Part shown: positions 1 through 8,411 of the stretch, piece after piece
Position numbering within the stretch: the first letter of the stretch is position 1
Layout of the letters: each line of letters opens with the position of its first letter
NCBI GenBank assembly: GCA_018712405.1
Contig: DVHB01000082.1
Coordinates: forward strand, 1 to 36,800
Source: Candidatus Coproplasma stercoripullorum
Lineage (GTDB): Bacteria; Bacillota; Clostridia; Christensenellales; Borkfalkiaceae
Reading direction: 5' to 3'
Length of the DNA stretch: 36,800 nucleotides
Position numbers and translations under genes: made by a program
Notes under the pieces: generated by a model
Seen by the model: only the letters and a program-made list of their open reading frames with translations
Database searches by the model: none
What the model was told of the DNA's origin: nothing

Positions 1-92
1 GCCCTCCGCGGGCTTTTCTATTGTAAATGTTTATTGTTCGACTTTAAAAAGCGTAGCCCATAATGAGGAAACATATTGTTACTTTTCTCTTG

Positions 93-218
93 GTCATCCT
101 GAGCGAAGCCGTAGGCGAAGTCGAATGGATCTGGCGCGTAGCGCGACAAAGAGAACATTTCGTAACCCTGCCGCCGTCGCCTTCGGCTACGAGATCTTTC
201 CGCTGCGGTCAAGATGAC
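93..218. repeat. Imperfect palindromic intergenic element (MITE/REP-like)
   Basis: Ends GTCATCCTGAGCG (93) and complement of CGGTCAAGATGAC (218) are inverted. Internal short repeats (GAAGCCGTAGGCGAAGTCGAA, CGCCGTCGCCTTCGGC). No convincing CDS. Confidence 0.5.
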
Positions 219-236
219 GGCATGGATAGAGGAAAT

Positions 237-440
237 TCAATCTTCCAACCCCAAAAGGTAGTCGCTTGTAACGCCAAAATATTTGGCAAGCAAAATCAAC
301 GCCTCGCCTGAAGGTGAGCGAACGCCATTTTCCCAATGAGTTATCGCGCCTTGCGTAAGTCCTACCGCTTTTGCCAGCTCTCTCTGTGACAACCCTTTTT
401 CAGTTCTTAACTCTTTAAGTCTTTCGGCAAATATTTTCAT
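237..440 (-). CDS. Xre/Cro-CI family HTH transcriptional regulator (67 aa)
   Basis: MKIFAERLKELRTEKGLSQRELAKAVGLTQGAITHWENGVRSPSGEALILLAKYFGVTSDYLLGLED: canonical HTH_3 fold pattern. Confidence 0.93.
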   Translation of the reverse strand: MKIFAERLKELRTEKGLSQRELAKAVGLTQGAITHWENGVRSPSGEALILLAKYFGVTSDYLLGLED

Positions 441-451
441 AATTTTAAATT

Positions 452-494
452 ACTACATTTGTATTCAATATGGTTGACATAATACAACTGTATT
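452..494. promoter_or_regulatory. Two similar inverted-repeat operators in the divergent Xre/small-ORF intergenic region
   Basis: ACTACA-TT-TGTATT (452-465) and AATACA-AC-TGTATT (481-494); centres 29 bp apart. Confidence 0.6.
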
Positions 495-503
495 CTGTAT
501 AAT
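474..503 (+). promoter_or_regulatory. Sigma-A-like promoter for 532..792
   Basis: TTGACA (474-479), 18-nt spacer, TATAAT (498-503). Confidence 0.75.
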
Positions 504-531
504 AATACTACACAATTGCAGGAGGTAAAAA

Positions 532-792
532 ATGGAAGATACAATTTTGGGAAGGATCTGCAACTGGGCGGCGCAGGAGGGATTTTTTAAAATGAGCGAA
601 GAGCAGCGCAGCCTGCTTAACGATATCGATAAACTCTATCTGTATTTCAGCGAAAAGCTGGAGGGGGAGGACGCCGAAAAATTTGAAAAGCTATGCTCGT
701 CATTCGGCGGTGTAACTGCGGAAGAGGCCGAAAGTTACTTTAAAATGGGGTTCAGACTGGCATTCAGCCTTGTTGCTGAAAGTTTTGCTTAA
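532..792 (+). CDS. Small acidic hypothetical protein (86 aa), possibly DUF6809-like
   Basis: ATG preceded by AGGAGG; divergent from the Xre gene. Family suggestion is from memory of helical E/F-rich sequences, not a search. Confidence 0.7.
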   Translation: MEDTILGRICNWAAQEGFFKMSEEQRSLLNDIDKLYLYFSEKLEGEDAEKFEKLCSSFGGVTAEEAESYFKMGFRLAFSLVAESFA

Positions 793-862
793 AGCAAAGT
801 CGTACTTTGCGGCAATTGTTTAGTTAAGGTCAAAATTCTGTTTCAATTGTACTTGTAAACGC

Positions 863-891
863 TTGCCATTTGCGCACGCTTATGCTAAAAT
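863..891 (+). promoter_or_regulatory. rpsO promoter with extended -10
   Basis: TTGCCA (863-868), 17-nt spacer, TGC-TAAAAT (886-891). Confidence 0.65.
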
Positions 892-979
892 ATCTTCGTT
901 ACGGGTACAACGCGGTGCGAATACTCCACGCCCGACCTTGTTCACCGCATATTTCAGTCCATAAAGGAGGATAATTAAA

Positions 980-1234
980 ATGGATAAGCAGGAAATAATC
1001 GCTAAATTTGCAACCAAGGAGGGCGACACCGGTTCACCCGAAGTTCAGATAGCCCTTCTCACCGAGAGGATCAACCACCTCAACGAGCACCTCAAAGTTC
1101 ACATCCACGATAACCACTCGCGCAGGGGCCTTCTCAAAATGGTAGGCCGCCGCCGCGGTCTTCTCGATTACCTCAAATCCAAGGATATCGAAAGATACCG
1201 CGCCGTTATTGCCGCATTGAACTTAAGGAAGTAA
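980..1234 (+). CDS. rpsO: 30S ribosomal protein S15
   Basis: 84 aa; [48 protein letters not shown] is diagnostic; AAAGGAGG upstream. Confidence 0.98.
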   Translation: MDKQEIIAKFATKEGDTGSPEVQIALLTERINHLNEHLKVHIHDNHSRRGLLKMVGRRRGLLDYLKSKDIERYRAVIAALNLRK

Positions 1235-1245
1235 TTTCAACGTAC

Positions 1246-1279
1246 AAAAAAGAGCGCTTATTTTATGCCGCTCTTTTTT
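1246..1279 (+). terminator. Intrinsic terminator after rpsO
   Basis: AAAAAAGAGCG ... CGCTCTTTTTT stem followed by T. Confidence 0.8.
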
Positions 1280-1343
1280 TCATAAATTTGTCTGCGGCGG
1301 GGTCGCCGCGGGCGCAAGAACAGACAAGGAGTAGATATTTTAA

Positions 1344-3440
1344 ATGAAAGAAAGCAAAAAATTCACAATGCAGGTGGGGGGCAGAGACGTCGTAATAGAG
1401 ACGGGTAAGTATGCCGAACAGGCCAACGGCGCGTGCGTCGTAAGCTGCGGCGATACCTCAGTTCTCGTGACTGTCTGCATGTCGGCAACTCCCAGAGAGG
1501 GCATGGACTTTTTCCCTCTCCAGGTAGACTACGAAGAAAAGATGTATTCCGTCGGCAAAATTCCCGGCGGCTTCAAAAAACGCGAGGGCAGGGCAAGCGA
1601 TAAGGCGATCTTAACCGCAAGGCTCATCGACCGCCCCCTTCGTCCCCTCTTTCCCAAGGGACTTTATAACGACGTAACGGTAGTTGCGCAGGCGCTCTCT
1701 GTGGAGCCCGACGTGGCTCCCGAACCTCTCGCAATGATAGGTTCTTCCGTTGCGCTTGCCATCTCCGATATACCCTGGGCAGGCCCCACGGGCTCGGTAG
1801 TTGTGGGACTTGTAGACGGCAAGTATGTCATCAACCCCGACCTCGAGCAGAGGCACGCAAGCACCATTCATTTGAACCTTGCGGGTACGCGCGACGCCAT
1901 ACTCATGATAGAGGCCGGCGCCGACGAAGTTTCCAACGACGAGATGGTCGGAGCCATCATGTTCGGCCATGAGGAGATCAAAAAGATCTGCGCCTTTATT
2001 GAGGACGAAATAGTTCCCGCAGTGGGCAAGCCCAAGAGGGAGATGGAGCTCTATCACATTCCCGAAGAGCTCGACAAGGCCGTGCGTGCCTACGCTTCCG
2101 AAAAGATCGACTGGGCTATCGACACGTTCGACAGGCAGGAGAGGGAGGCACGCCAGGCTCAGGCAGAGCAGGAAGTTCTGGAACACTTTGCCGACATCTA
2201 TCCCGAAAACACCCGCGAGATAAAGGACAGCCTCTATTATCTCACCAAAGAGAAGGTACGCGCAAAGATATTCGATAAGGGTATCCGCCCCGACGGCAGA
2301 GGCCTCAAAGAGGTACGTCCCATCTGGTGCGAAAGGCACGTTCTTCCCCGCGTGCATGGCTCGGCCGTGTTCACCCGCGGACAGACTCAGACCCTTACTA
2401 CCTGCACCCTTGCAATGCTCTCTGAAAAGCAGAAGCTCGAGGGCCTCGACGACGAGACCTCGAAGAGGTATATGCATCAGTATAACTTCCCCGGCTACTG
2501 CACGGGCGAAGCTAAAGCTCTCCGCAGCCCCGGCAGGCGCGAGATAGGACACGGCGCACTTGCAGAGCGCGCTCTCATTCCCGTGCTTCCCTCCGAAGAG
2601 GAGTTCCCCTATGCGATAAGGGTCGTGAACGACATTCTCTCGTCCAACGGCTCCTCGTCGATGGCGTCGGTATGCGGTTCTACCATGGCGCTCATGGATG
2701 CGGGCGTTCCCATCAAGGCACCCGTTGCTGGCGTTGCTATGGGTCTTATAAAGAACCAGGAGACAGGCGAGTTCAAAGTGCTCACCGATATTCAGGGCCT
2801 TGAGGACTTCCTCGGCGATATGGACTTCAAAGTTGCGGGTACGGTAAAGGGCATCACCGCTATCCAGATGGATATAAAGATCAAGGGCATATCCGAAGAG
2901 ATAATGCACACCGCGATAAATCAGGCCAACGAGGGCAGGCAGTTCATTCTTTCAAAAATGCTCGAGTGCGTTCCCGAAGTTGCTCCCGCTCTCTCGGTAT
3001 ATGCTCCCAAAATCATCAGCTTCGAGATCGATCCCGAAAAGATCGGCGACGTCATCGGCAAGCAGGGCTGCGTGATAAAGAAGATAATGGAGGAGACGGG
3101 CACGGATATCGACTTCAACGACGACGACTCCGGCCGCGGCTATATCTCCACCACGGGTCCTATCGAAAATGCCGAAAGGGCAAAGGCGATAATCATGTCT
3201 ATCGCGCACGATCCTGAAGTTGGCGACATGTTCGTCGGCACTGTAGTAAGGATCCTCACCTTCGGCGCGTTTGTTGAGTTTGCGCCCGGCAAGGACGGCA
3301 TGATCCACATCTCCAAGCTATCCGATAAGCGTGTCGATAAGGTTGAGGACGTAGTGAACATCGGCGACGTTGTAAAGGTAGAGATAATCAAGATAGGTGA
3401 AAAGGGCATCGACCTGAAGCTTTTGGAAAAGCTCTCTTAA
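1344..3440 (+). CDS. pnp: Polyribonucleotide nucleotidyltransferase
   Basis: 698 aa; GRASDKAILTARLIDRPLRPLFPKG, KH motif VIGKQGCVIKKI, C-terminal S1 domain; follows rpsO. Confidence 0.98.
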   Translation: MKESKKFTMQVGGRDVVIETGKYAEQANGACVVSCGDTSVLVTVCMSATPREGMDFFPLQVDYEEKMYSVGKIPGGFKKREGRASDKAILTARLIDRPLRPLFPKGLYNDVTVVAQALSVEPDVAPEPLAMIGSSVALAISDIPWAGPTGSVVVGLVDGKYVINPDLEQRHASTIHLNLAGTRDAILMIEAGADEVSNDEMVGAIMFGHEEIKKICAFIEDEIVPAVGKPKREMELYHIPEELDKAVRAYASEKIDWAIDTFDRQEREARQAQAEQEVLEHFADIYPENTREIKDSLYYLTKEKVRAKIFDKGIRPDGRGLKEVRPIWCERHVLPRVHGSAVFTRGQTQTLTTCTLAMLSEKQKLEGLDDETSKRYMHQYNFPGYCTGEAKALRSPGRREIGHGALAERALIPVLPSEEEFPYAIRVVNDILSSNGSSSMASVCGSTMALMDAGVPIKAPVAGVAMGLIKNQETGEFKVLTDIQGLEDFLGDMDFKVAGTVKGITAIQMDIKIKGISEEIMHTAINQANEGRQFILSKMLECVPEVAPALSVYAPKIISFEIDPEKIGDVIGKQGCVIKKIMEETGTDIDFNDDDSGRGYISTTGPIENAERAKAIIMSIAHDPEVGDMFVGTVVRILTFGAFVEFAPGKDGMIHISKLSDKRVDKVEDVVNIGDVVKVEIIKIGEKGIDLKLLEKLS

Positions 3441-3497
3441 ATTTAAAACGGCAGGCGCCCTCCTTTAAAGGAGGTCGCTGTGTTTAAAGCATTGTTT

Positions 3498-3542
3498 AAA
3501 TAATATGCGCGCGCGGCAAACTGCCGCGCGCGCATATTATTT
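3498..3542 (+). terminator. Long perfect hairpin between convergent pnp and amidase
   Basis: AAATAATATGCGCGCGCGGCA-AAC-TGCCGCGCGCGCATATTATTT, 21-bp perfect stem, 3-nt loop, T-rich on both sides. Confidence 0.85.
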
Positions 3543-3659
3543 TTAAGGAGATTGTAAAGACGGACTATTTCCGTCGGATACTTATATAAAAACAATCGGT
3601 TATATCACGCACGGTACTCCGCAGATGGTCTTTGCTCCTCCGATCGTTCTGCGGTTCTC

Positions 3660-4346
3660 CTATGAAAAATAGCTCACCGCGCCTGCAAATATGGCGTATG
3701 CTATCTGCTCCCTGTATTCCTCCGAAAGCAGCAGTTCCTCGTCCTGCGCGTTGGATAAAAAGCCGCACTCCACAATTACCGAGGGGGAGGACGTGCATTT
3801 CAGCATGTAGTAGTCGCCGATGAGAGGACTGTGGTTCGTCGCCGCACCCTCCATGGCGTTCAAACTGTGTTGAATGCACACAGCAAGCTGCTTTCCGCTT
3901 TCGCTGTCTTTGTTGAAAAAAACGGTGGCGCCCCGCCGCGTGCCGTCGGAATAAAAGTTTTGGTGTACGGAGATGACCATGTCTGCGCCGCACTCCTCTA
4001 TAACTTCGCGGCGTTTTTCCATGTCCCTGAGCTTGAATCCCTTTGTCGGGAGGCCGTACAGACCGGCCTGGCTCTTACGCGTCAGTATGGTGCAGAAGCC
4101 TGCATTATCGAAGCATCTTCGCAGGGAGTAGGCTATCGAAAGGTTGATATCGCTCTCTTTAACGCCGCTTGTTTTGCCGCGTACGCCCGCGTCGATCCCG
4201 CCGTGACCTGCGTCTATAACTATAACGGGCGCGCTTTGAGCGCTTGCCGAGGCTATGCCCGCGAATATCGTGCCCGTGGCAACGCTCAGTATTGCAATTG
4301 CCGCAAACAGTGCGGCGGCGCCCTTTTTCAGGGTAAACATTTTCAC
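3660..4346 (-). CDS. cwlD: N-acetylmuramoyl-L-alanine amidase (Amidase_3, CwlD-like)
   Basis: Signal/TM N-terminus; VIVIDAGHGGIDAGVRG, VISVHQNF, VIVECGFLSNAQDEELL motifs. Confidence 0.88.
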   Translation of the reverse strand: MKMFTLKKGAAALFAAIAILSVATGTIFAGIASASAQSAPVIVIDAGHGGIDAGVRGKTSGVKESDINLSIAYSLRRCFDNAGFCTILTRKSQAGLYGLPTKGFKLRDMEKRREVIEECGADMVISVHQNFYSDGTRRGATVFFNKDSESGKQLAVCIQHSLNAMEGAATNHSPLIGDYYMLKCTSSPSVIVECGFLSNAQDEELLLSEEYREQIAYAIFAGAVSYFS

Positions 4347-4365
4347 GCTATATAGTACTGAATAT

Positions 4366-4394
4366 TTGATTTTTTTATGACTTGATGGTATAAT
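4366..4394 (+). promoter_or_regulatory. Promoter for mrnC-rlmB-sigH
   Basis: TTGATT (4366-4371), 17-nt spacer, TATAAT (4389-4394). Confidence 0.55.
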
Positions 4395-4418
4395 AATACC
4401 GATTATAATTTTTTGTCT

Positions 4419-4811
4419 ATGTTAAATAATAACTCCCCTATGACGCCTGAGAGCGCTAAAAATTTAAGTCCGGTCACCCTTGCATTTGTGGGCGACGCGG
4501 TATATTCGCTCTGTGTACGCGAAAAACTCGTCCGCTCTGCCGATTTCAAGGCTGGCGAGCTGAATAAGCTCTCTTCGCAGAAAGTATCGGCGCACGGCCA
4601 AAGCGGGCTTGTGGAGATATTGCTGCCCCTCTTTACCGAAGAGGAGGGGGAAATTTTCCGTCGCGGCAGAAACGCTAAAAAAACGGCACGCGCCAAGCAT
4701 GCCAGCGTCTCCGAATACAACCGCTCGACGGGTTTCGAGGCGGTGCTGGGCTATCTGTATCTTACGGGGCAGTTTGATAGAATAGAATTTCTGTTGAAGG
4801 ATTTGAAATGA
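4419..4811 (+). CDS. mrnC: Mini-ribonuclease III
   Basis: LAFVGDAVYSLCVREKLV...AKHASVSEYNRSTGFEAVLGYLYLTGQ; upstream of rlmB. Start moved from track TTG 4413 to ATG 4419. Confidence 0.9.
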   Translation: MLNNNSPMTPESAKNLSPVTLAFVGDAVYSLCVREKLVRSADFKAGELNKLSSQKVSAHGQSGLVEILLPLFTEEEGEIFRRGRNAKKTARAKHASVSEYNRSTGFEAVLGYLYLTGQFDRIEFLLKDLK

Positions 4812-5527
4812 TGACCGAGGGCAGGAACGCCGTACTCGAACTTATAAGAAGCGGCAAACAGATCGAAAAGATCGTTATGGAAAAAAATCCGCAGGGCTCG
4901 CTTGCGCGCATATTCGCCGAGGCCCGCCGCGCTGGCGTGAGGGTGCAGTTTGCCGAACTGAAGGCGCTCGACAGAATGAGCGCAACCGGCCGTCATCAGG
5001 GCGTTATAGCCTTCGCCGCCGACTATGAATACTGCGAGCTTGAGGATATAATCGATTCAAAGGGCGAGGCGGGCGGCTTCGTCATTCTGTGCGACGGGAT
5101 AGAGGACGTGCACAATTTAGGCTCGATAATAAGGGTGGCGGAGTGTGCTGGCGCCGACGGCGTGGTCATCCCCGCGCAGAAGTCTGCCGCCGTTACCGAG
5201 GCGGTCATACGCATATCGGCGGGCGCGGCCAACCACATGAAGGTGGCAAAGGTGCCCTCTCTGAACGCCGCCATAGATAAATTAAAAAACAGCGGCTACT
5301 GGCTGTACGCCCTCGAGGCCGACGGCAAGAGCATATACTCTGCCGATCTTTCGGGCAATGTCGGCCTCGTCATCGGCGGGGAAGACAGCGGCGTGAGAAG
5401 GCTCACCCGCGAGAAGTGCGACGGTGTGCTGTCGCTCCCCCTTTTCGGCAAGGTCAACTCACTCAACGCCTCTGTGGCGCTCGGCATAGCCGCATACGAA
5501 GTGGTGCGATGCAGATCGAAAATTTGA
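4808..5527 (+). CDS. rlmB: 23S rRNA (guanosine-2'-O-)-methyltransferase RlmB / TrmH family
   Basis: EGRNAVLELIRSGK..., LCDGIEDVHNLGSIIRVAECAGADGVVIP, SLNASVALGIAAYEV SPOUT motifs. Confidence 0.92.
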   Translation: MMTEGRNAVLELIRSGKQIEKIVMEKNPQGSLARIFAEARRAGVRVQFAELKALDRMSATGRHQGVIAFAADYEYCELEDIIDSKGEAGGFVILCDGIEDVHNLGSIIRVAECAGADGVVIPAQKSAAVTEAVIRISAGAANHMKVAKVPSLNAAIDKLKNSGYWLYALEADGKSIYSADLSGNVGLVIGGEDSGVRRLTREKCDGVLSLPLFGKVNSLNASVALGIAAYEVVRCRSKI

Positions 5528-6081
5528 GCGACGAGCGCCTTGCGCAACTCTCGCAGAGTGGCGATAAAAACGCGACCGAGCTTTTATTAAAGCGATATAA
5601 AAATGTCGTATTGTCCGTCGCGCGCAGGTTCTTTCTCTCGGGCGGCGAAACGGAGGATCTCGTGCAGGAGGGCATGTGCGGCCTGTATTCGGCGATCGGA
5701 GGGTATTCCGAGGGTAAGTGCAAGTCGGGCTTTTCGGCATACGCCACCCGCTGCATACGCAACCGAATAATCGACGCGGTAAAGGCCACCACGGGCGCGA
5801 AGCACTCGGCTTTAAATAATTTTCTCCCCATAGTGGAAGTGGGAGAAGAGCTCTATTCATCGCCGCAGAATCCCGAGGATGAGCTTATAAAGCGCGAAAA
5901 CAGGCGCGAGTTCCTGCGCAAAATAAGTAAGGACCTGTCCTCGTTTGAGTTCAAAGTCACTGTCATGTATATGGACGGCCTCACCATGGCGGAGATATCT
6001 TCGGCTACCGGAAAGCCCGTAAAGAGCATCGATAACGCCCTTCAGCGCGCCAAACGTAAGTTGTTCAAGCTGTTCAACTGA
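5509..6081 (+). CDS. sigH: RNA polymerase sigma-70 family factor, probable SigH (Spo0H)
   Basis: LVQEGMCGLYSAI (region 2) and MDGLTMAEISSATGKPVKSIDNALQRAKRKL (region 4); mrnC-rlmB-(rae1)-sigH synteny. Start taken at ATG 5509, overlapping rlmB by 19 nt. Confidence 0.85.
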   Translation: MQIENLSDERLAQLSQSGDKNATELLLKRYKNVVLSVARRFFLSGGETEDLVQEGMCGLYSAIGGYSEGKCKSGFSAYATRCIRNRIIDAVKATTGAKHSALNNFLPIVEVGEELYSSPQNPEDELIKRENRREFLRKISKDLSSFEFKVTVMYMDGLTMAEISSATGKPVKSIDNALQRAKRKLFKLFN

Positions 6082-6169
6082 ACATAAATGAGTTTTGCAT
6101 AGTATTATGCGTGGCATAACGGCAATATTTAAAGCGCGCGCATCGCGCGCAGTCAAGCGGAGCTTATAG

Positions 6170-7960
6170 ATGGCATATCTCGCGTTTTACCGTATGTTCC
6201 GCCCCGACACACTTGACAAGGTAGTGCGGCAGGAGCATATCGTAAAAATTTTAAAAAACCAAATCGAAAGCGGTAAAATAGGGCACGCGTATCTCTTTTG
6301 CGGCCCGCGCGGCACGGGCAAGACGTCCGTCGCCAAAATTTTCGCGCGCGCCATAAACTGCGAACACCCCGTAGACGGTTCGCCATGCGGCAAGTGTGCA
6401 ACCTGCATGGCGCTCTCCGAGGGCGGCAATCTTGACATTTCGGAGATCGACGCCGCCTCCAACAACGGCGTGGATGAGATGCGCGACCTTAGGGAAAAGG
6501 TGCAGTATCCCCCCGTCGCCGGCAGGTATAAAGTTTATATCATCGACGAGGTGCACATGCTCACCGCCTCGGCGTTCAATGCCGTATTAAAGACGCTGGA
6601 AGAGCCCCCCGCGCACGCTGTGTTCATTCTGGCCACTACCGAACCGCAGAAGATCCCCGCAACCATTCTCTCGCGTTGCATGCGATTCGACTTCAAGCTC
6701 ATCCCTCAGCACGACCTGGAGGGACTGCTGAAAAATATACTCAACAAGATAGGAAAGGAGTACGAGGAGGAGGCCGTCGCCGCCATAGCCCGCGCGGGTG
6801 CGGGCAGCGCGCGCGATACGCTCTCCGTTGCAGATATGTGCGTTTCGTATTCCACCGGCAAGCTCACCTATTCCGACGTAAATGCCGTTTTAGGTTCTGC
6901 AGATTTCTATAAGATAGCCGAGGTGGTGCGTCTGCTCCTTTCGGAAGATTCCGGCGGCGCTCTCTCGTGCGCCGAGGAGATATTTTCCGGCGGCAAGAGT
7001 GCCGGCGTGTTTGTAAAGGACATCTTAAATTTTTTGAATAATGTTGCCGTCGCAAAGATGTGCAAAAACGCGCGCGAGATCTTAAACCTGCCCGACGAGA
7101 TGTTCTCCGCCGTGGTGGCGATAGCTCAGTCCGACGGGCACAGGATACTGCGCGCGACAGAGATATTTGTAAAGGCGGAGGGTGACATGCGCTACGCCGC
7201 CGACCCGCGCGTAGTGCTCGAAACGGCAATTTTGCGCTGTACGCTTCCCGCTGCCGACTACAATATCGACAGTCTGATATCCCGCGTTTCCGCGCTCGAA
7301 AAAAAGATAGCGGAGGGCGATTTCTCCTCCGCACATAAGGACATAAAGCTGCAGTCAACGCAGTCGCACGCATCGGGGACATTACAGTCTCAAGCCGCTT
7401 TTGAGAGCGCGCGCCCCGCGCAGAGAGGGGATGTTCAGTCAGACTTTTTCAGCGGCAGAAGCGGAAAAGCAACCCCCTTTTACGCGCAGGAGCCTGCGCA
7501 TGAGGGCGATGCATTGGCAAAATCTGTGCAGCGGTCCGAACCTTCGGCTGCACAGAAGAGGCCGTCACTCATTGAAACAAACGACGATCCGTTTGCCGTA
7601 AGCGGCGCAAAGCCTCAGGTTCAGCCCCAGGCGCGCCCCGCGGCAGGCGGCGGCCGCGGCGGGGTGCTGGCAAATCTCTTGAGAGCGCTGCGCACCACGC
7701 ATAAAAATGCCGTGCTCTTCACGCTGTGTTCCGACCTTGGCTGCGAGCAGAACGGCGATAAGGTAATTCTCACCACTGATAACGAGACGGTGCACCGCGC
7801 GATAACGCGGCAGGACAATGCAAAAATTCTCGCCGAAATTCTCTCGGAGTGCGGAGTTTCCGATTTCGAGGTCAGGCTCGCAAAAAAGGACGACAGCCTT
7901 TCCCGCGCGCTCAACGTGTTAAAGAACAATTTCGGCGGCACGGATATAGATATAAAATAA
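6170..7960 (+). CDS. dnaX: DNA polymerase III subunit gamma/tau
   Basis: 596 aa; FRPDTLDKVVRQEHIVKILKNQI, HAYLFCGPRGTGKTSVAKIFARAINC, YIIDEVHMLTASAFNAVLKTLEEPP; followed by ybaB-recR. Confidence 0.97.
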   Translation: MAYLAFYRMFRPDTLDKVVRQEHIVKILKNQIESGKIGHAYLFCGPRGTGKTSVAKIFARAINCEHPVDGSPCGKCATCMALSEGGNLDISEIDAASNNGVDEMRDLREKVQYPPVAGRYKVYIIDEVHMLTASAFNAVLKTLEEPPAHAVFILATTEPQKIPATILSRCMRFDFKLIPQHDLEGLLKNILNKIGKEYEEEAVAAIARAGAGSARDTLSVADMCVSYSTGKLTYSDVNAVLGSADFYKIAEVVRLLLSEDSGGALSCAEEIFSGGKSAGVFVKDILNFLNNVAVAKMCKNAREILNLPDEMFSAVVAIAQSDGHRILRATEIFVKAEGDMRYAADPRVVLETAILRCTLPAADYNIDSLISRVSALEKKIAEGDFSSAHKDIKLQSTQSHASGTLQSQAAFESARPAQRGDVQSDFFSGRSGKATPFYAQEPAHEGDALAKSVQRSEPSAAQKRPSLIETNDDPFAVSGAKPQVQPQARPAAGGGRGGVLANLLRALRTTHKNAVLFTLCSDLGCEQNGDKVILTTDNETVHRAITRQDNAKILAEILSECGVSDFEVRLAKKDDSLSRALNVLKNNFGGTDIDIK

Positions 7961-8025
7961 ATTCAGTTTAAAATTTGCGGCGGCATTTCCGCCGCAGTCG
8001 AAAAGGTAAAAAGGAGTTTTAAAAT

Positions 8026-8391
8026 ATGGCTGGTTACCGCGGAGGTATGGGCGGAGGCATGAACAACCTCGTAAAGCAGGCCCAAAAAATTCAGGAGCAG
8101 ATGCAGGCGGCCGAAAAGGAGCTTGAAGAGCTCGAAGTCGTCGGCCTTTCTGGCGGCGGCGAAGAGGGCGACGAAACGGTCGTCATCTATATGAACGGCA
8201 AAAAGGTGATAAACGGAGTGGAGTTCGGCAGCAAGATCTCCCAGATGATCGACCTTAACGACGAGGAAGACGTGGAGATGCTCGAGGACCTTATTCTTGC
8301 CGCCATAAACGACGGATACAAAAAGGCCGACGAGCTCTATGAAGAGAAGATGGGCAAGTTCGGAAGTGCGAGTCTTCCCGGCTTCATGTAA
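8026..8391 (+). CDS. ybaB: YbaB/EbfC family nucleoid-associated protein
   Basis: GGMGGGMNNLVKQAQKIQEQMQAAEKELEELEV; conserved dnaX-ybaB-recR order. Confidence 0.95.
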   Translation: MAGYRGGMGGGMNNLVKQAQKIQEQMQAAEKELEELEVVGLSGGGEEGDETVVIYMNGKKVINGVEFGSKISQMIDLNDEEDVEMLEDLILAAINDGYKKADELYEEKMGKFGSASLPGFM

Positions 8392-8411
8392 GCAATTTCA
8401 ACATTCTACGG

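Noticed and set aside
63-311. ORFs at 18..212 (-) and 63..311 (+)
   Set aside because: Arise from the palindromic repeat; translations are low complexity and unsupported
1611-2909. 432-aa minus-strand ORF antisense to pnp
   Set aside because: Wholly inside pnp; no family motif; long antisense ORFs are expected from the third-position GC bias of this gene
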